A DNA stretch of 64,000 bases from Hyphomicrobiales bacterium (GTDB taxonomy: Bacteria > Pseudomonadota > Alphaproteobacteria > Rhizobiales > Rhizobiaceae): assembly GCA_900468805.1 (NCBI GenBank), contig UEIF01000043.1, positions 1 through 64,000 on the forward strand, given 5' to 3'. The position numbers and the translations under genes were made by a program. This document shows positions 52,357-60,451 of the stretch, piece by piece. Positions within the stretch are counted from its first letter, which is position 1, and every line of letters starts with the position of its first letter. The notes beneath the pieces were generated by a model. It was not told the origin of the DNA, ran no database searches, and saw only the letters and a program-made list of their open reading frames with translations.

Positions 52357-53592
52357 TCAGGGCGAAGCCGCAAGCTCCGCGATACGCTTGCGCAGAAAGA
52401 CCTGCTCCGGTTCCTGCCGGCAGAGTGTCAACGCCGTCTCGTAAGCATCGATCGCCTCGGCCCTGCGTCCGAGCCGGCGCAGGAAATCCGCCCGCGCCGA
52501 ATGGGCGAGATGGTAAGTCGTCAGTTCGCCCTTCCCGATGATGGCATCGACAAGTGCCAGGCCTGTCTCCGGTCCTTCGGCCATGGCGACCGCCACGGCG
52601 CGGTTGAGTTCGGCGATATCAGAGGGATGTGCGGCAATCAGTAGGTCGTAATAGAAGGCGATGCGCCGCCAGTCCGTTTCCTCGATGCTTCCGGTCTTCG
52701 CGTGCTCCGCGGCGATTGCCGCCTGAACCGTATAGATGCCGATATCAGGCGTGCGCATGGCGCTCGCCAGCAGCGACAGCCCCTCTGATATTCTTGCCCG
52801 GTCCCAGAGCGAGCGATCCTGATCGGCAAGCAGCACCAAAGCTCCCTCGCCATCCTGGCGGGCAGCACGGCGCGACTCCTGTAGGAGGAGCAGTGACAGC
52901 AGGCCGGCGACATCCGGATGCGGCAGCAGGGTTGCCAAGAGCCGCGCCAGCCGGATCGCCTCCGCCGTCAGGTCGGCGCGCACGATCATATTGCCCGAGG
53001 ATGCCGAATAGCCCTCGTTGAAGACGAGGTAGATGACATGCAGCACGCGATCCAGCCGCTCTGGCAGCTCGGCTCCGACAGGCACTTCATAAGGGATCTT
53101 CTCCGTCCTGATCCGGTTCTTGGCGCGCACGATGCGCTGGGCGACGGTTGGCGCCGGCACCAGGAAGGCGTGCGCAATCTCTTCCGTCGTCAACCCGCAG
53201 ACCTCGCGCAGCGCCATCGCCATCTGCGCATCGGCGGCAAGAGCCGGATGGCAGCAGATGAAGATCAGCCGCAGCATGTCGTCCTCGATCGGTTCCATGT
53301 CGCCGATCTCCGTTTCCGTGCCGCCAGGGTAGAGCCCATCCTCGATATGCTGCAGCGAGGCATTGAAACGCGCCCGCCGCCTGAGGTGATCGATCGCCTT
53401 GAAGCGGCCGGTCGACACCAGCCAGGCGACGGGATTGTTGGGCATGCCGTCAACCGGCCATGCCCGCGCCGCAGCCGCAAAGGCATCGTGCAGCGCTTCC
53501 TCAGCGCGGTCGAAATCGCCGAGCAGGCGGATCAGCGTTGCGAGAACCCGGCGCGAATGCTGTCGATAGAGTTCCTCGATCACCCGTTCCAA
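52357..53592 (-). CDS. ECF sigma factor of the ECF42 type with C-terminal helical extension
   Basis: The protein is 411 residues. An ECF core (region 2: DRAEEALHDAFAAAARAWP and LVSTGRFKAIDHLRRRARF; region 4: CGLTTEEIAHAFLVPAPTVA) is followed by a roughly 220-residue TPR-like extension (SLLLLQESRRAARQDGEGAL to the end), the hallmark of ECF42. This group lacks an anti-sigma gene and is linked to YCII/DGPF proteins, as here. The start is TTG with GAGG eight bases upstream, the GAGG overlapping the previous stop. It is the last gene of a four-gene operon. Confidence 0.92.
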   Translation of the reverse strand: MERVIEELYRQHSRRVLATLIRLLGDFDRAEEALHDAFAAAARAWPVDGMPNNPVAWLVSTGRFKAIDHLRRRARFNASLQHIEDGLYPGGTETEIGDMEPIEDDMLRLIFICCHPALAADAQMAMALREVCGLTTEEIAHAFLVPAPTVAQRIVRAKNRIRTEKIPYEVPVGAELPERLDRVLHVIYLVFNEGYSASSGNMIVRADLTAEAIRLARLLATLLPHPDVAGLLSLLLLQESRRAARQDGEGALVLLADQDRSLWDRARISEGLSLLASAMRTPDIGIYTVQAAIAAEHAKTGSIEETDWRRIAFYYDLLIAAHPSDIAELNRAVAVAMAEGPETGLALVDAIIGKGELTTYHLAHSARADFLRRLGRRAEAIDAYETALTLCRQEPEQVFLRKRIAELAASP

Positions 53593-53602
53593 TTGCCTAT
53601 CC

Positions 53603-53962
53603 TCACTGCGGCAGGGTGAGCGTTCTCACCGGCCGCAATTCGATCGCCCCGACCCGGACGCTCGGAATGCCCGCGACGACTTTGCGCGCCTCTTCGAGAT
53701 CGGCCGCCTCGATGATGTAGATGCCGGCCAGATGTTCCTTGGTCTCGACATAGGGGCCGTCGGTCGAAGACAGAATGCCATGACGCACTCTTAGCACTGA
53801 GGCACTGTCAGGACCTTCCAATGCATCGGAATGGATCATGATGCCCTTATGCTCGAGCTCCTCGTCATACCGGAAATGCGCCCTCACGAGCTCGTCGCCC
53901 TCGGCCTGGCTGAGTGTGCCGTCTATGTCGGCGGGATTATAGATGAGGCAAACGAAGCGCAT
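53603..53962 (-). CDS. YCII/DGPF-domain protein, paralogue 3
   Basis: A 119-residue YCII-related protein with the hallmark STDGPYVETKEHLAGIYIIE and a C-terminal SVRVGAIELRPVRTL strand. YCII proteins are ferredoxin-like dimers of unknown reaction in the ECF42 context. It starts two bases after paralogue 2 ends and is followed ten bases later by the sigma gene. The ATG at 53962 is chosen because the protein then starts MRFVCLIYNP like its relatives. Confidence 0.9.
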   Translation of the reverse strand: MRFVCLIYNPADIDGTLSQAEGDELVRAHFRYDEELEHKGIMIHSDALEGPDSASVLRVRHGILSSTDGPYVETKEHLAGIYIIEAADLEEARKVVAGIPSVRVGAIELRPVRTLTLPQ

Positions 53963-53964
53963 GG

Positions 53965-54324
53965 CTATTTCCCATCCTTGATCGAATAGGCGGGCCGGAT
54001 CTCGATCGACGCATATTTGAGGATCGGGAAGGTGGAGATGATCGACTGTGCCTCCTCCATATCCCTGGCTTCGATCATGACGAAGCCGCCGAGATGCTCC
54101 TTGATCTCGGCGAAGGGGCCATCCGTCGCGGCGACGGTGCCGTTGCGAACCCTGAGCGTCACGGCCTGCTCCGGCTCGTAAAGCGCCAGCGCGCTCAGCA
54201 TATGGCCGCTCGCGCGCCATCCGTCGTCGCTGATGATGCATTCCTGCGTGACCGCCGCCCACTCTTCCTGAGTGACCAGTTTGCTCTTTTCAGTATCGAA
54301 CCAGATCTGACCGAGAAACTTCAT
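53965..54324 (-). CDS. YCII/DGPF-domain protein, paralogue 2
   Basis: A 119-residue protein beginning MKFLGQIWFDTEKSKL with the motif ATDGPFAEIKEHLGGFVMIE. It aligns along its whole length with its two neighbours, so the three arose by tandem duplication followed by divergence. The ribosome-binding sequence GAGGGGG precedes the ATG. Within the operon it lies 12 bases after paralogue 1. Function is unknown beyond family membership. Confidence 0.9.
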   Translation of the reverse strand: MKFLGQIWFDTEKSKLVTQEEWAAVTQECIISDDGWRASGHMLSALALYEPEQAVTLRVRNGTVAATDGPFAEIKEHLGGFVMIEARDMEEAQSIISTFPILKYASIEIRPAYSIKDGK

Positions 54325-54336
54325 GACACGACCCCC

Positions 54337-54687
54337 TCAACCGAATTCATGGATGGGGCGAACCTCGATTGCGCCGAGCTTTGCCAGCGGAATGCCCGCT
54401 GCAACCCGGATCGCATCATTGAGGTCCTTGGCGTCGATCAGGATGAAGCCCCCGAGCGCTTCCTTCGTCTCGATAAAGGGGCCGTCGGTGACCGACATCT
54501 CGCCGCCGCGCACCCTCACCGTGACGGACGATTGCGGCGACTGCAGCGCCTGGGCGACGATCATGTGACCGCTCTCGGCAAGGTCGCGGTCATAGGCGCG
54601 CGAATCCCGATCGAGCTTGTTCTTCTCGTCCTGTGACATGGCCGACAGCACCGTGCCGTCGAACCAGACCTGGCAAAGATATTTCAT
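54337..54687 (-). CDS. YCII/DGPF-domain protein, paralogue 1
   Basis: A 116-residue first gene of the operon. It begins MKYLCQVWFDGTVLSA and carries VTDGPFIETKEALGGFILID. ATG 54687 is preceded by GGAGG with suitable spacing. An ECF42-type promoter (TGTCGA-N17-CGTC) ends 36 bases upstream. DGPF proteins next to ECF42 sigma factors are thought to belong to the same signalling module; their ligand or reaction is not known. Confidence 0.9.
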   Translation of the reverse strand: MKYLCQVWFDGTVLSAMSQDEKNKLDRDSRAYDRDLAESGHMIVAQALQSPQSSVTVRVRGGEMSVTDGPFIETKEALGGFILIDAKDLNDAIRVAAGIPLAKLGAIEVRPIHEFG

Positions 54688-54723
54688 CCTCTTGTCCTCC
54701 ACGCTGTGTTTTCACAGTCCTTG

Positions 54724-54750
54724 GACGAGCAGCCTATGCGCTTTTCGACA
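54724..54750 (-). promoter_or_regulatory. ECF42-type promoter of the YCII-sigma operon
   Basis: Reading the minus strand, TGTCGA (54750-54745) is followed after 17 bases by CGTC (54727-54724). This matches the TGTCGA / CG(A/T)C elements I know for ECF42 sigma factors. It is placed 36 bases ahead of the first YCII start, so autoregulation is likely. Confidence 0.7.
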
Positions 54751-54781
54751 GGGAAGAAAAAAATCTTTTGAGCGGCGCATG

Positions 54782-54808
54782 TGTCGAAAGGCCGGGGCAG
54801 CGCTCGAC
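54782..54808 (+). promoter_or_regulatory. ECF42-type promoter of the small membrane protein gene
   Basis: TGTCGA (54782-54787), a 17-base spacer and CGAC (54805-54808), ending 35 bases before the ATG at 54844. It mirrors the promoter on the opposite strand in element sequence, spacing and distance to the start codon. Confidence 0.65.
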
Positions 54809-54843
54809 AAGCTTCCATCGAAACCTATCGAGGAGATGGAGCA

Positions 54844-55011
54844 ATGAGCATGCTTGAAATCGCCATCGCGCATCTGATCGTCACGCGGGACATACGCAAC
54901 GCGAGGCCGATCGAAAATGCCGAAGTAGTGAAGGTGTTGGTCAGGACCGGAATCGCACTGGCCATATTCGCCGGCGTCGTCGCGGCCTTGCAGATCGCAG
55001 CAGGCGCCTAG
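54844..55011 (+). CDS. Small single-span membrane protein, 55 residues
   Basis: Begins MSMLEIAIAHLIVTRDIRNA and ends with one hydrophobic helix (TGIALAIFAGVVAALQIAAG). GAGGAG lies eight bases before the ATG. I do not recognise the family. It is divergent from the ECF42 operon and has a matching ECF42-type promoter, which suggests it belongs to the same regulon and could be a membrane component of the response. A terminator shared with amn lies beyond the stop. Confidence 0.7.
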   Translation: MSMLEIAIAHLIVTRDIRNARPIENAEVVKVLVRTGIALAIFAGVVAALQIAAGA

Positions 55012-55017
55012 AAGAAA

Positions 55018-55045
55018 GACAGCCCGGCAAATGATGACGGGCTGT
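55018..55045 (-). terminator. Terminator of amn
   Basis: GACAGCCCG (55018-55026) and CGGGCTGTC (55037-55045, overlapping the loop edge by one base) form a 9-bp stem around about ten bases. On the minus strand it is followed by TTTCTTC, so it serves the gene ending at 55056; it may also end the small gene on the plus strand. Confidence 0.8.
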
Positions 55046-55055
55046 CCAAGATATC

Positions 55056-56558
55056 TTACTGAAACGCCGTTTCGAAGAAGCTGCGCAGCTTGCGCGAATG
55101 CAGGGCTTCCGGCGGCATGGCGGCAAGCTTCTGGATCGCGCGGATGCCGATCTGCAGGTGCTGGTTCACCTGCGTGCGGTAGAAGGCTGTCGCCATGCCC
55201 GGCAGCTTGAGTTCACCATGCAGCGGCTTGTCGGAAACGCAGAGCAACGTCCCGTAAGGCACGCGGAAGCGGAAGCCGTTGGCGGCGATCGTTGCCGATT
55301 CCATGTCGAGCGCGATGGCGCGGGCTTGCGACAGTCGCTTTACCGGGCCCGCCTGATCACGCAGTTCCCAGTTGCGGTTGTCGATCGTGCCGACTGTGCC
55401 GGTGCGCATGATACGCTTCAGCTCGAAGCCTTCGTAACCGGTGATCTCGGCAACGGCCCCCTCGAGTGCCACCTGCACTTCGGCAAGTGCGGGGATCGGC
55501 ACCCAGACCGGCAGGTCGTCGTCGAGCACATGGTCTTCGCGCATATAGGCATGCGCCAGAACATAGTCGCCGAGGCGCTGACTGTTGCGCAGTCCGGCGC
55601 AATGACCGAGCATCAGCCAGGCATGCGGGCGAAGCACGGCCACATGGTCGGTGATCGTCTTGGCGTTGGAAGGACCGACGCCGATATTGATCATGGTGAT
55701 CCCGGCATGGCCCTTCTTCTTGAGGTGGTAGGCCGGCATCTGCGGCAGGCGGGTAAGCGTTGCATCCGTTTCCGGAACGCTCGATCCTGCCAGCGTCACG
55801 ATGTTGCCCGGCTCCACGAAGGCCGTGTAGCCGTCGCCGCCTTCGGCCATCAGCTTGCGCGCCCAGGAGCAGAATTCGTCGACGTAGAACTGGTAGTTCG
55901 TAAACAGCACGAAGTTCTGGAAATGCTCGGCACCAGTCGCCGTATAGTGCGACAGGCGCGCCAGCGAATAGTCGATGCGCTGCGCGGTGAAGGGCGCCAG
56001 CGGCGAAGGCTCGCCCGGAGGCGGCAGATATTCGCCGTTGGCGATCTCGTCATCCGTCGTGTTGAGGTCAGGCGTATCGAAGAGATCGCGCAGCGGAATG
56101 TCGACGAAAGCCGCAGCCGACGCTTCCACATGCGCGCCTTCGCCGAAAGCGAAGTGCAGCGGGATCGGCGTGGATGATTCCGAGACCACGACAGGCACGT
56201 TGTGGCTCTTCATCAGGAGCAGCAGCTGCTCCTTCAGGTAATGCTTGAAGAGCTTCGGCCGCGTCACCGTCGTCGTATAGACGCCCGGTGCCGTCACATG
56301 GCCATAGGAGAGACGGGAATCGACATGGCCGAAGCTCGTCGTCTCGATGCTGACCTGCGGGTAGAGGGCGCGGTAGCGGCAGGTGACCGGCGCACCCTGT
56401 GCGAGCTTCGTGAAGCTGTCGATCAGGAAGGAAGTGTTGCGCTCGTAAAGCTCTGTCAAAGCTTCGACGGCTTTTACCGGATCATCGAAGGTTTGCGGCT
56501 CGAAAGGGGGAGGCGACGAAATGTCGAAAGCGGACAGGGGAGAGATTCGTTTGCTCAT
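55056..56558 (-). CDS. amn: AMP nucleosidase
   Basis: A 500-residue enzyme that cleaves AMP to adenine and ribose 5-phosphate. The N-terminal AMP nucleosidase domain (about 1-180, with SRLSYGHVTAPGVYTTTVTR) precedes a phosphorylase/PNP-like catalytic domain (MINIGVGPSNAKTITDHVAV, MLGHCAGLRNSQRLGDYVLA and ALDMESATIAANGFRFRVPY). The DMES stretch is the ribose-binding Met-Glu site of the PNP fold. Length is close to the E. coli enzyme (484). Transcribed alone, ended by a strong hairpin. Confidence 0.95.
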   Translation of the reverse strand: MSKRISPLSAFDISSPPPFEPQTFDDPVKAVEALTELYERNTSFLIDSFTKLAQGAPVTCRYRALYPQVSIETTSFGHVDSRLSYGHVTAPGVYTTTVTRPKLFKHYLKEQLLLLMKSHNVPVVVSESSTPIPLHFAFGEGAHVEASAAAFVDIPLRDLFDTPDLNTTDDEIANGEYLPPPGEPSPLAPFTAQRIDYSLARLSHYTATGAEHFQNFVLFTNYQFYVDEFCSWARKLMAEGGDGYTAFVEPGNIVTLAGSSVPETDATLTRLPQMPAYHLKKKGHAGITMINIGVGPSNAKTITDHVAVLRPHAWLMLGHCAGLRNSQRLGDYVLAHAYMREDHVLDDDLPVWVPIPALAEVQVALEGAVAEITGYEGFELKRIMRTGTVGTIDNRNWELRDQAGPVKRLSQARAIALDMESATIAANGFRFRVPYGTLLCVSDKPLHGELKLPGMATAFYRTQVNQHLQIGIRAIQKLAAMPPEALHSRKLRSFFETAFQ

Positions 56559-56630
56559 GGTGCATTATAGAGAGTTGTTTTTAACAAGCAAACGACGGGC
56601 GAAGGCTGAGTCCCAGATATTTTCCCGATA

Positions 56631-56804
56631 TCAGCGGATGACGGTGCAGTAACCGCCGCTGCTTTCCAGGCAGGTATAGTTCGCGCCGAAATGCGACTGC
56701 AATGCACCGCCGCCGCCGGTACGCACGATGACTGCCGAAAACGAGATCGCGAAGATCGCCGCAAAAAGCGTTATGATTGTAAACCGTCTCGCCAGAATGA
56801 ACAC
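56631..56804 (-). CDS. Small exported or membrane-anchored protein, 57 residues
   Basis: The GTG start at 56804 has AAGGA seven bases upstream, which decides between it and a GTG two codons earlier. The product starts MFILARRFTIITLFAAIFAI, a basic N-terminus then a hydrophobic helix, and ends with a Gly-rich, two-Cys mature part (RTGGGGALQSHF, then NYTCLESSGGYCTVIR). The Cys pair could form a disulfide in the periplasm. No family is recognised. It lies between amn and a DUF2147-like gene, on the same strand as both. Confidence 0.6.
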   Translation of the reverse strand: MFILARRFTIITLFAAIFAISFSAVIVRTGGGGALQSHFGANYTCLESSGGYCTVIR

Positions 56805-56942
56805 GTCCACGTCCTTACCCCCGATATACGCCCTTCATGGTGCTCTTTTGCCATGATGTGGCTGAACGGGTGCTGAGATGGCGGTTCATTTGGCGTTCAG
56901 TTTCCGAGGCCGGCTAAGGTCCTCAGAGGCTGGCTCACTGTC

Positions 56943-57281
56943 TCAGAGACGGGTCCAGGTCTGCGACTTGCAGAGGACATTCAGCACGCAGCCTTTCAGC
57001 TTGAGAGATCTGCCGGAAACGCTGCCCGAGCCGCTGTAGATCTTGTCGTCGGCGGGATCGGTGATCTCACCGCTATAGCTGCCGCCGGTGCCGGCTAGCG
57101 TGCCGATCTTCTTGCCGGCATATTTGCCCGACTTGAGTGTGATGCAGTATCCCCCGCCACAGGGCCCGATCGCTGCCGTGTCGCCGGCGACCGTCTTCCA
57201 GTTGCCGACGATCGGTTCTTCCGCCTGTGCAAGGCCTGCCACAAGTGCCAGCGCGCCGGCGAGAACGAGGGTACGGATCAT
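56943..57281 (-). CDS. Secreted DUF2147-like protein
   Basis: A 112-residue protein with a signal peptide (MIRTLVLAGALALVAGLAQA) and a beta-rich mature part reading EEPIVGNWKTVAGDTAAIGP, then CGGGYCITLKSGKYAGKKIG, ending LKLKGCVLNVLCKSQTW. This is the DUF2147 style, with four Cys likely in two disulfides. ATG 57281 is preceded by GGAGGAAAG; the frame is open further upstream without support. Function is unknown; members are periplasmic or secreted. Confidence 0.82.
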   Translation of the reverse strand: MIRTLVLAGALALVAGLAQAEEPIVGNWKTVAGDTAAIGPCGGGYCITLKSGKYAGKKIGTLAGTGGSYSGEITDPADDKIYSGSGSVSGRSLKLKGCVLNVLCKSQTWTRL

Positions 57282-57712
57282 CTCTTTCCTCCATGAGATA
57301 CGAAATGGCGCGAAAATAACTGACGCGAACGTAAAGGTAAATATCCCGTCGAAAGCTCCTGAAATGCAGCCTTCGGCATCCGTTTTTTCTGCCGATGGCC
57401 TGATCGATGCTGATTTCAGGGTAAACAAATCCTCAATTTTCAAATCCTAATTTTTCGTAAAAGGCGTGCAAAAATCCTTAATTCGCAGGGATTCCGATGT
57501 TTAACAAAAACCCAATTTTACCAAGCATTTGCACTTTGTTTGCGTCAAATTAATCATGCATTTTAGGCGTTTTTTGAAAGCCGTTTGGCATAGTGAACCC
57601 ATCAAACGAGCGGGGCAAACCCGCCGGACCGGCAAGGCCGAAAGCCACACAAGATGGCAAGGCCCAAAGGTAAAACAGGGTACGTCTAAACAGGCTAACA
57701 GGGATAGAACCG
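57282..57712. other. Divergent intergenic region, 431 bases
   Basis: Lies between the DUF2147-like gene and the Sel1-like gene. It is AT-rich from about 57440 to 57570, then GC-richer with Gly/Lys-coding-like bias up to the plus-strand start. Frames here are not protein-like. It probably contains both promoters and a leader of the Sel1-like gene of up to 150 bases. No strong inverted repeat was found. Confidence 0.45.
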
Positions 57713-57982
57713 ATGGCACGCTTTGAAATGCACAATGCTGAAATGGCCACCATGGGTGGCGACAACAACAGCGCCGATGTCTTCTGCGAAATGGGTCTGA
57801 TGTATGCGACCGGCCGTGGTTGCGAGATCGATCTCGTCTCTGCCCACAAGTGGCTGAACATCGCCGCAATCAAGGGCAACGACCGTGCCGCCGAGCTGCG
57901 CGCCGATGTCGCCGCTTCGATGAGCAAGATGCAGCTTGCATCCGCGCTCCGTGCCGCCCGCGAATGGATGACGATCCACTAG
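57713..57982 (+). CDS. Single Sel1-like repeat protein, 89 residues
   Basis: A short soluble protein containing one Sel1-like unit (VFCEMGLMYATGRGCEIDLV, then SAHKWLNIAAIKGNDRAAEL) followed by a helical tail. Larger Sel1 proteins stack many such repeats as scaffolds; here one repeat makes up nearly the entire protein. AGGGATAGAACCG precedes the ATG. A hairpin with a T-run follows the stop. Its partner is unknown. Confidence 0.82.
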   Translation: MARFEMHNAEMATMGGDNNSADVFCEMGLMYATGRGCEIDLVSAHKWLNIAAIKGNDRAAELRADVAASMSKMQLASALRAAREWMTIH

Positions 57983-58073
57983 GGAACGTCGCCACCACGA
58001 CAATTCGAAATAACAACCTCAAAAGAGGGGAACTGGCGGGGCGCTTTGGACGGGGCCGACGCCGGGAGAAGGA

Positions 58074-58120
58074 AACCGCGACCGGCAACACCCGCCGGCC
58101 GCGGTTCACCCGTTTTTGGG
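58074..58120 (+). terminator. Terminator after the Sel1-like gene
   Basis: AACCGCG (58074-58080) pairs with CGCGGTT (58100-58106), and CCGG (58082-58085) with CCGG (58095-58098), with one A-C mismatch between. A run of five T at 58113-58117 follows in CACCCGTTTTTGGG. It lies about 90 bases after the stop at 57982, in a convergent gap. Confidence 0.55.
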
Positions 58121-58129
58121 TTCCTGTTG

Positions 58130-59242
58130 TCAGGCGAGTTTTTTCAAGACCAGTGGCAGCGCCGCTTCGAGCCGCGCCATATCGGCTTCCGGCCCGACGC
58201 TGACACGAATGCAGCGGTTCAGCGGCACGACACCCGGCATGCGGATGAAGACGCCACGCTCCATCAGCCCGTCCACGACGGCCCGCGCATGGGTGCCGTC
58301 GCGTCCGGCATCGATCGCCACGAAATTCGTGGCCGACGGCAGCGGCTGCAGGCTGTTCCTCCTGGCAATATCAGCGATCCTGTCGCGTGCGGCATGGATC
58401 TTCCCGATCACTTCGGAAAGGTAAGCCTGGTCCTTGAGGGCTGCGAGTGCGGCGACCGTCGCAAGGCGGTTCATGCCGAAATGGTTGCGGATCTTGTCGA
58501 AGGCCTGCGCGGTGCCCGGCGTCGAGATGGCATAGCCGACGCGGGCGCCGGCAAGCCCGTAGGCCTTGGAGAATGTGCGGGTGCGAACGATGTTCGGCAG
58601 GTCGATAAGGGAATCGATCGAGGGAACGGCGGAGGCCGGACCGGTCTCGCTGTAGGCTTCGTCGAGGATCATCATGCAGGTTTCCGGCAGGGCGCGCGCA
58701 AAGGCGACGATCTTGTCGGCATCCCACCAGCTTCCCATCGGATTATCGGGATTGGCGAAATAGACGAGCGGCGCGTTCTCCCGTTTGACTGCATCGAGCA
58801 GCGCGTCGAGATCCTCACGGTCGCCGGCATAGGGAACGGTGACCAGCCGGCCGCCGAAACCGTTCACGTGGAAATTGAAGGTCGGATAGGCGCCGAAGGA
58901 CGTGACCACGGCGCCGCCGGGCTCGATCACCAGCCGCACGATCTGGCCGAGCAACTCGTCGATGCCGCCGCCGACGGCGATATTGGCCGGTGTCACACCG
59001 AGATGGGCGGCGAGCGCTTCGCGCAGCACGTAGTTTTCCGGATCGTTATATTTCCAGATATCGCCGGCCTGTTCCCGCATGGCGGCAATGACCGAGGGAG
59101 CCGGGCCGAAACCGTTTTCATTTGCGCCGATGCGTGCTTCGACCTTCAGGCCGCGCTGGCGCTCGATGGCCTCGGGGCCGACGAAAGGAACGGTGGAAGG
59201 CAAGGCGCCGGCAAGCGGCGTGAAGCGCGAGAAGGCAGACAT
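58130..59242 (-). CDS. Class I/II aminotransferase, histidinol-phosphate aminotransferase-like
   Basis: A 370-residue PLP enzyme of the HisC-like group: ARIGANENGFGPAPSVIAAM, IAVGGGIDELLGQIVRLVIE, VYFANPDNPMGSWWDADKIV, LDEAYSETGP, and the Schiff-base Lys in RTRTFSKAYGLAGARVGYAI. The C-terminal RVSVGPEADMARLEAAL holds the substrate-carboxylate/phosphate Arg. It is isolated from other histidine genes, so it may act on histidinol phosphate or another aromatic or amino acid. The start ATG lies 89 bases after a PilZ gene stop on the same strand. Confidence 0.88.
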   Translation of the reverse strand: MSAFSRFTPLAGALPSTVPFVGPEAIERQRGLKVEARIGANENGFGPAPSVIAAMREQAGDIWKYNDPENYVLREALAAHLGVTPANIAVGGGIDELLGQIVRLVIEPGGAVVTSFGAYPTFNFHVNGFGGRLVTVPYAGDREDLDALLDAVKRENAPLVYFANPDNPMGSWWDADKIVAFARALPETCMMILDEAYSETGPASAVPSIDSLIDLPNIVRTRTFSKAYGLAGARVGYAISTPGTAQAFDKIRNHFGMNRLATVAALAALKDQAYLSEVIGKIHAARDRIADIARRNSLQPLPSATNFVAIDAGRDGTHARAVVDGLMERGVFIRMPGVVPLNRCIRVSVGPEADMARLEAALPLVLKKLA

Positions 59243-59331
59243 GCGATGGCAATTTCCCGGAATTGTTGAAAAAGCCGCGCAAGAATAGGCTCTCGCTTCG
59301 CCAAGGCAAGCAAGATTATTTCTCGTTCGGC

Positions 59332-59730
59332 TCAGACGCGGCTGCCGTTGCGGCGCGCGTCGATCGCTTCCGTATTGCCGATCATGAAATCGGCCCGCAC
59401 TACCTTGCGTAGAACGTCCGGATCGATGATGTTGATGAAACGAACACCGATGCGTTCATGATGGCGGTAGACCTCGGCACAGCCGATGCGGTAGGCAAGC
59501 CCCAGGATGTTCAGGTAATAGTGTTTGGGCAGGCCGGCCGTAGTCGACACGACGAAGGTCGCGCCGCCCTGCGAAATGTCGAGGATTTCGGCACTGCGCA
59601 TCGAAATCCCGGTCAGACAGGGGCGAACGGCCACGATACGGGCCGGTCGTTTGACGTTGAACTCCTCCCACCGAATGTCGTAGACAGCCGACTTCACCGT
59701 GGCGAGGTGCGTTGCGCGGAGCATTTCCAT
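59332..59730 (-). CDS. PilZ-domain protein, 132 residues
   Basis: A single-domain PilZ-type protein. The segment RPARIVAVRPCLTGISMR is followed by the conserved DISQGGATFVV (DxSxxG), then PKHYYLNILG and a C-terminal IGVRFINIIDPDVLRKVV. The N-terminal Arg residues plus DxSxxG are the usual cyclic di-GMP-binding elements, so ligand binding is plausible. A diverged paralogue lies 1.2 kb away (60971-61321). The window also encodes a GGDEF enzyme, but physical linkage is not close. Confidence 0.85.
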   Translation of the reverse strand: MEMLRATHLATVKSAVYDIRWEEFNVKRPARIVAVRPCLTGISMRSAEILDISQGGATFVVSTTAGLPKHYYLNILGLAYRIGCAEVYRHHERIGVRFINIIDPDVLRKVVRADFMIGNTEAIDARRNGSRV

Positions 59731-59894
59731 TTCGCATTCTCCGTCAGACAGTTCAAATTTCGGGCTGTTCTACGGAGAGGCTCACACGAATGTTTTTCAC
59801 ATTCGTCAAATATAAAACTACAATTTTACCGAGTTTGAAATTTGTGCGTTAGCGGCACATCTATTGTACTCTCTTGGGAATATGACAGCGCCGC

Positions 59895-60296
59895 TCAGGC
59901 GAAAAATCTTGCCGCGCAATAGCCTCCAACAGCACTAAGTGCCGTCAGAAACGTGCCCCAGACCATGTCCACCAGGCTCATGGCGAGCGGCCAGTTCTTA
60001 AGTGTCGACAAATTTGTGATGTCATAGGTGCCGTAAGCCGCCAGTCCCAAAATGGCACCATAGAGAAGCGCCGTTCCGATCGAGCTGCTGGAGAGCGCCG
60101 GCAAGACCGCAAGTATCACAATCGCAACCGTGAAGAGCAGATAGAAGAGGGCTGCAATGGCAATATTCGGTGACGGCAACATCAGTTCGCCGAGCTGATC
60201 GCGGTAGAAGCTGCGGGCCACAATGCCGAGCCATATTGCGTCGATGACGGCAAGGGTGAGAAGGCAACCGGCGTAGGCGACAAATGCTGTCTTCAT
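59895..60296 (-). CDS. DUF2177-family membrane protein
   Basis: A 133-residue protein with four hydrophobic helices (about 5-23, 44-66, 72-92 and 105-130). It starts MKTAFVAYAGCLLTLAVIDA and contains WLGIVARSFYRDQLGELM and AAYGTYDITNLSTLKNWPLA, the conserved DUF2177 patterns. Function is unknown. It appears to be monocistronic; 164 bases separate its 3' end from the PilZ gene start. Confidence 0.9.
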   Translation of the reverse strand: MKTAFVAYAGCLLTLAVIDAIWLGIVARSFYRDQLGELMLPSPNIAIAALFYLLFTVAIVILAVLPALSSSSIGTALLYGAILGLAAYGTYDITNLSTLKNWPLAMSLVDMVWGTFLTALSAVGGYCAARFFA

Positions 60297-60451
60297 CGTC
60301 TTGATCTCCCGCTTCGGCCTTTCTACGGCGAGGCTGGCCTTTCGGATCGCCGACCGCCGCTCTTTCCGCAGAATTTCCCGAACTCTTTCAATTGCCGGGC
60401 GTTCTCTTCAAGCCATGCGCTGCTTCCAATGATGAAAGCGAGGAAACTCAA

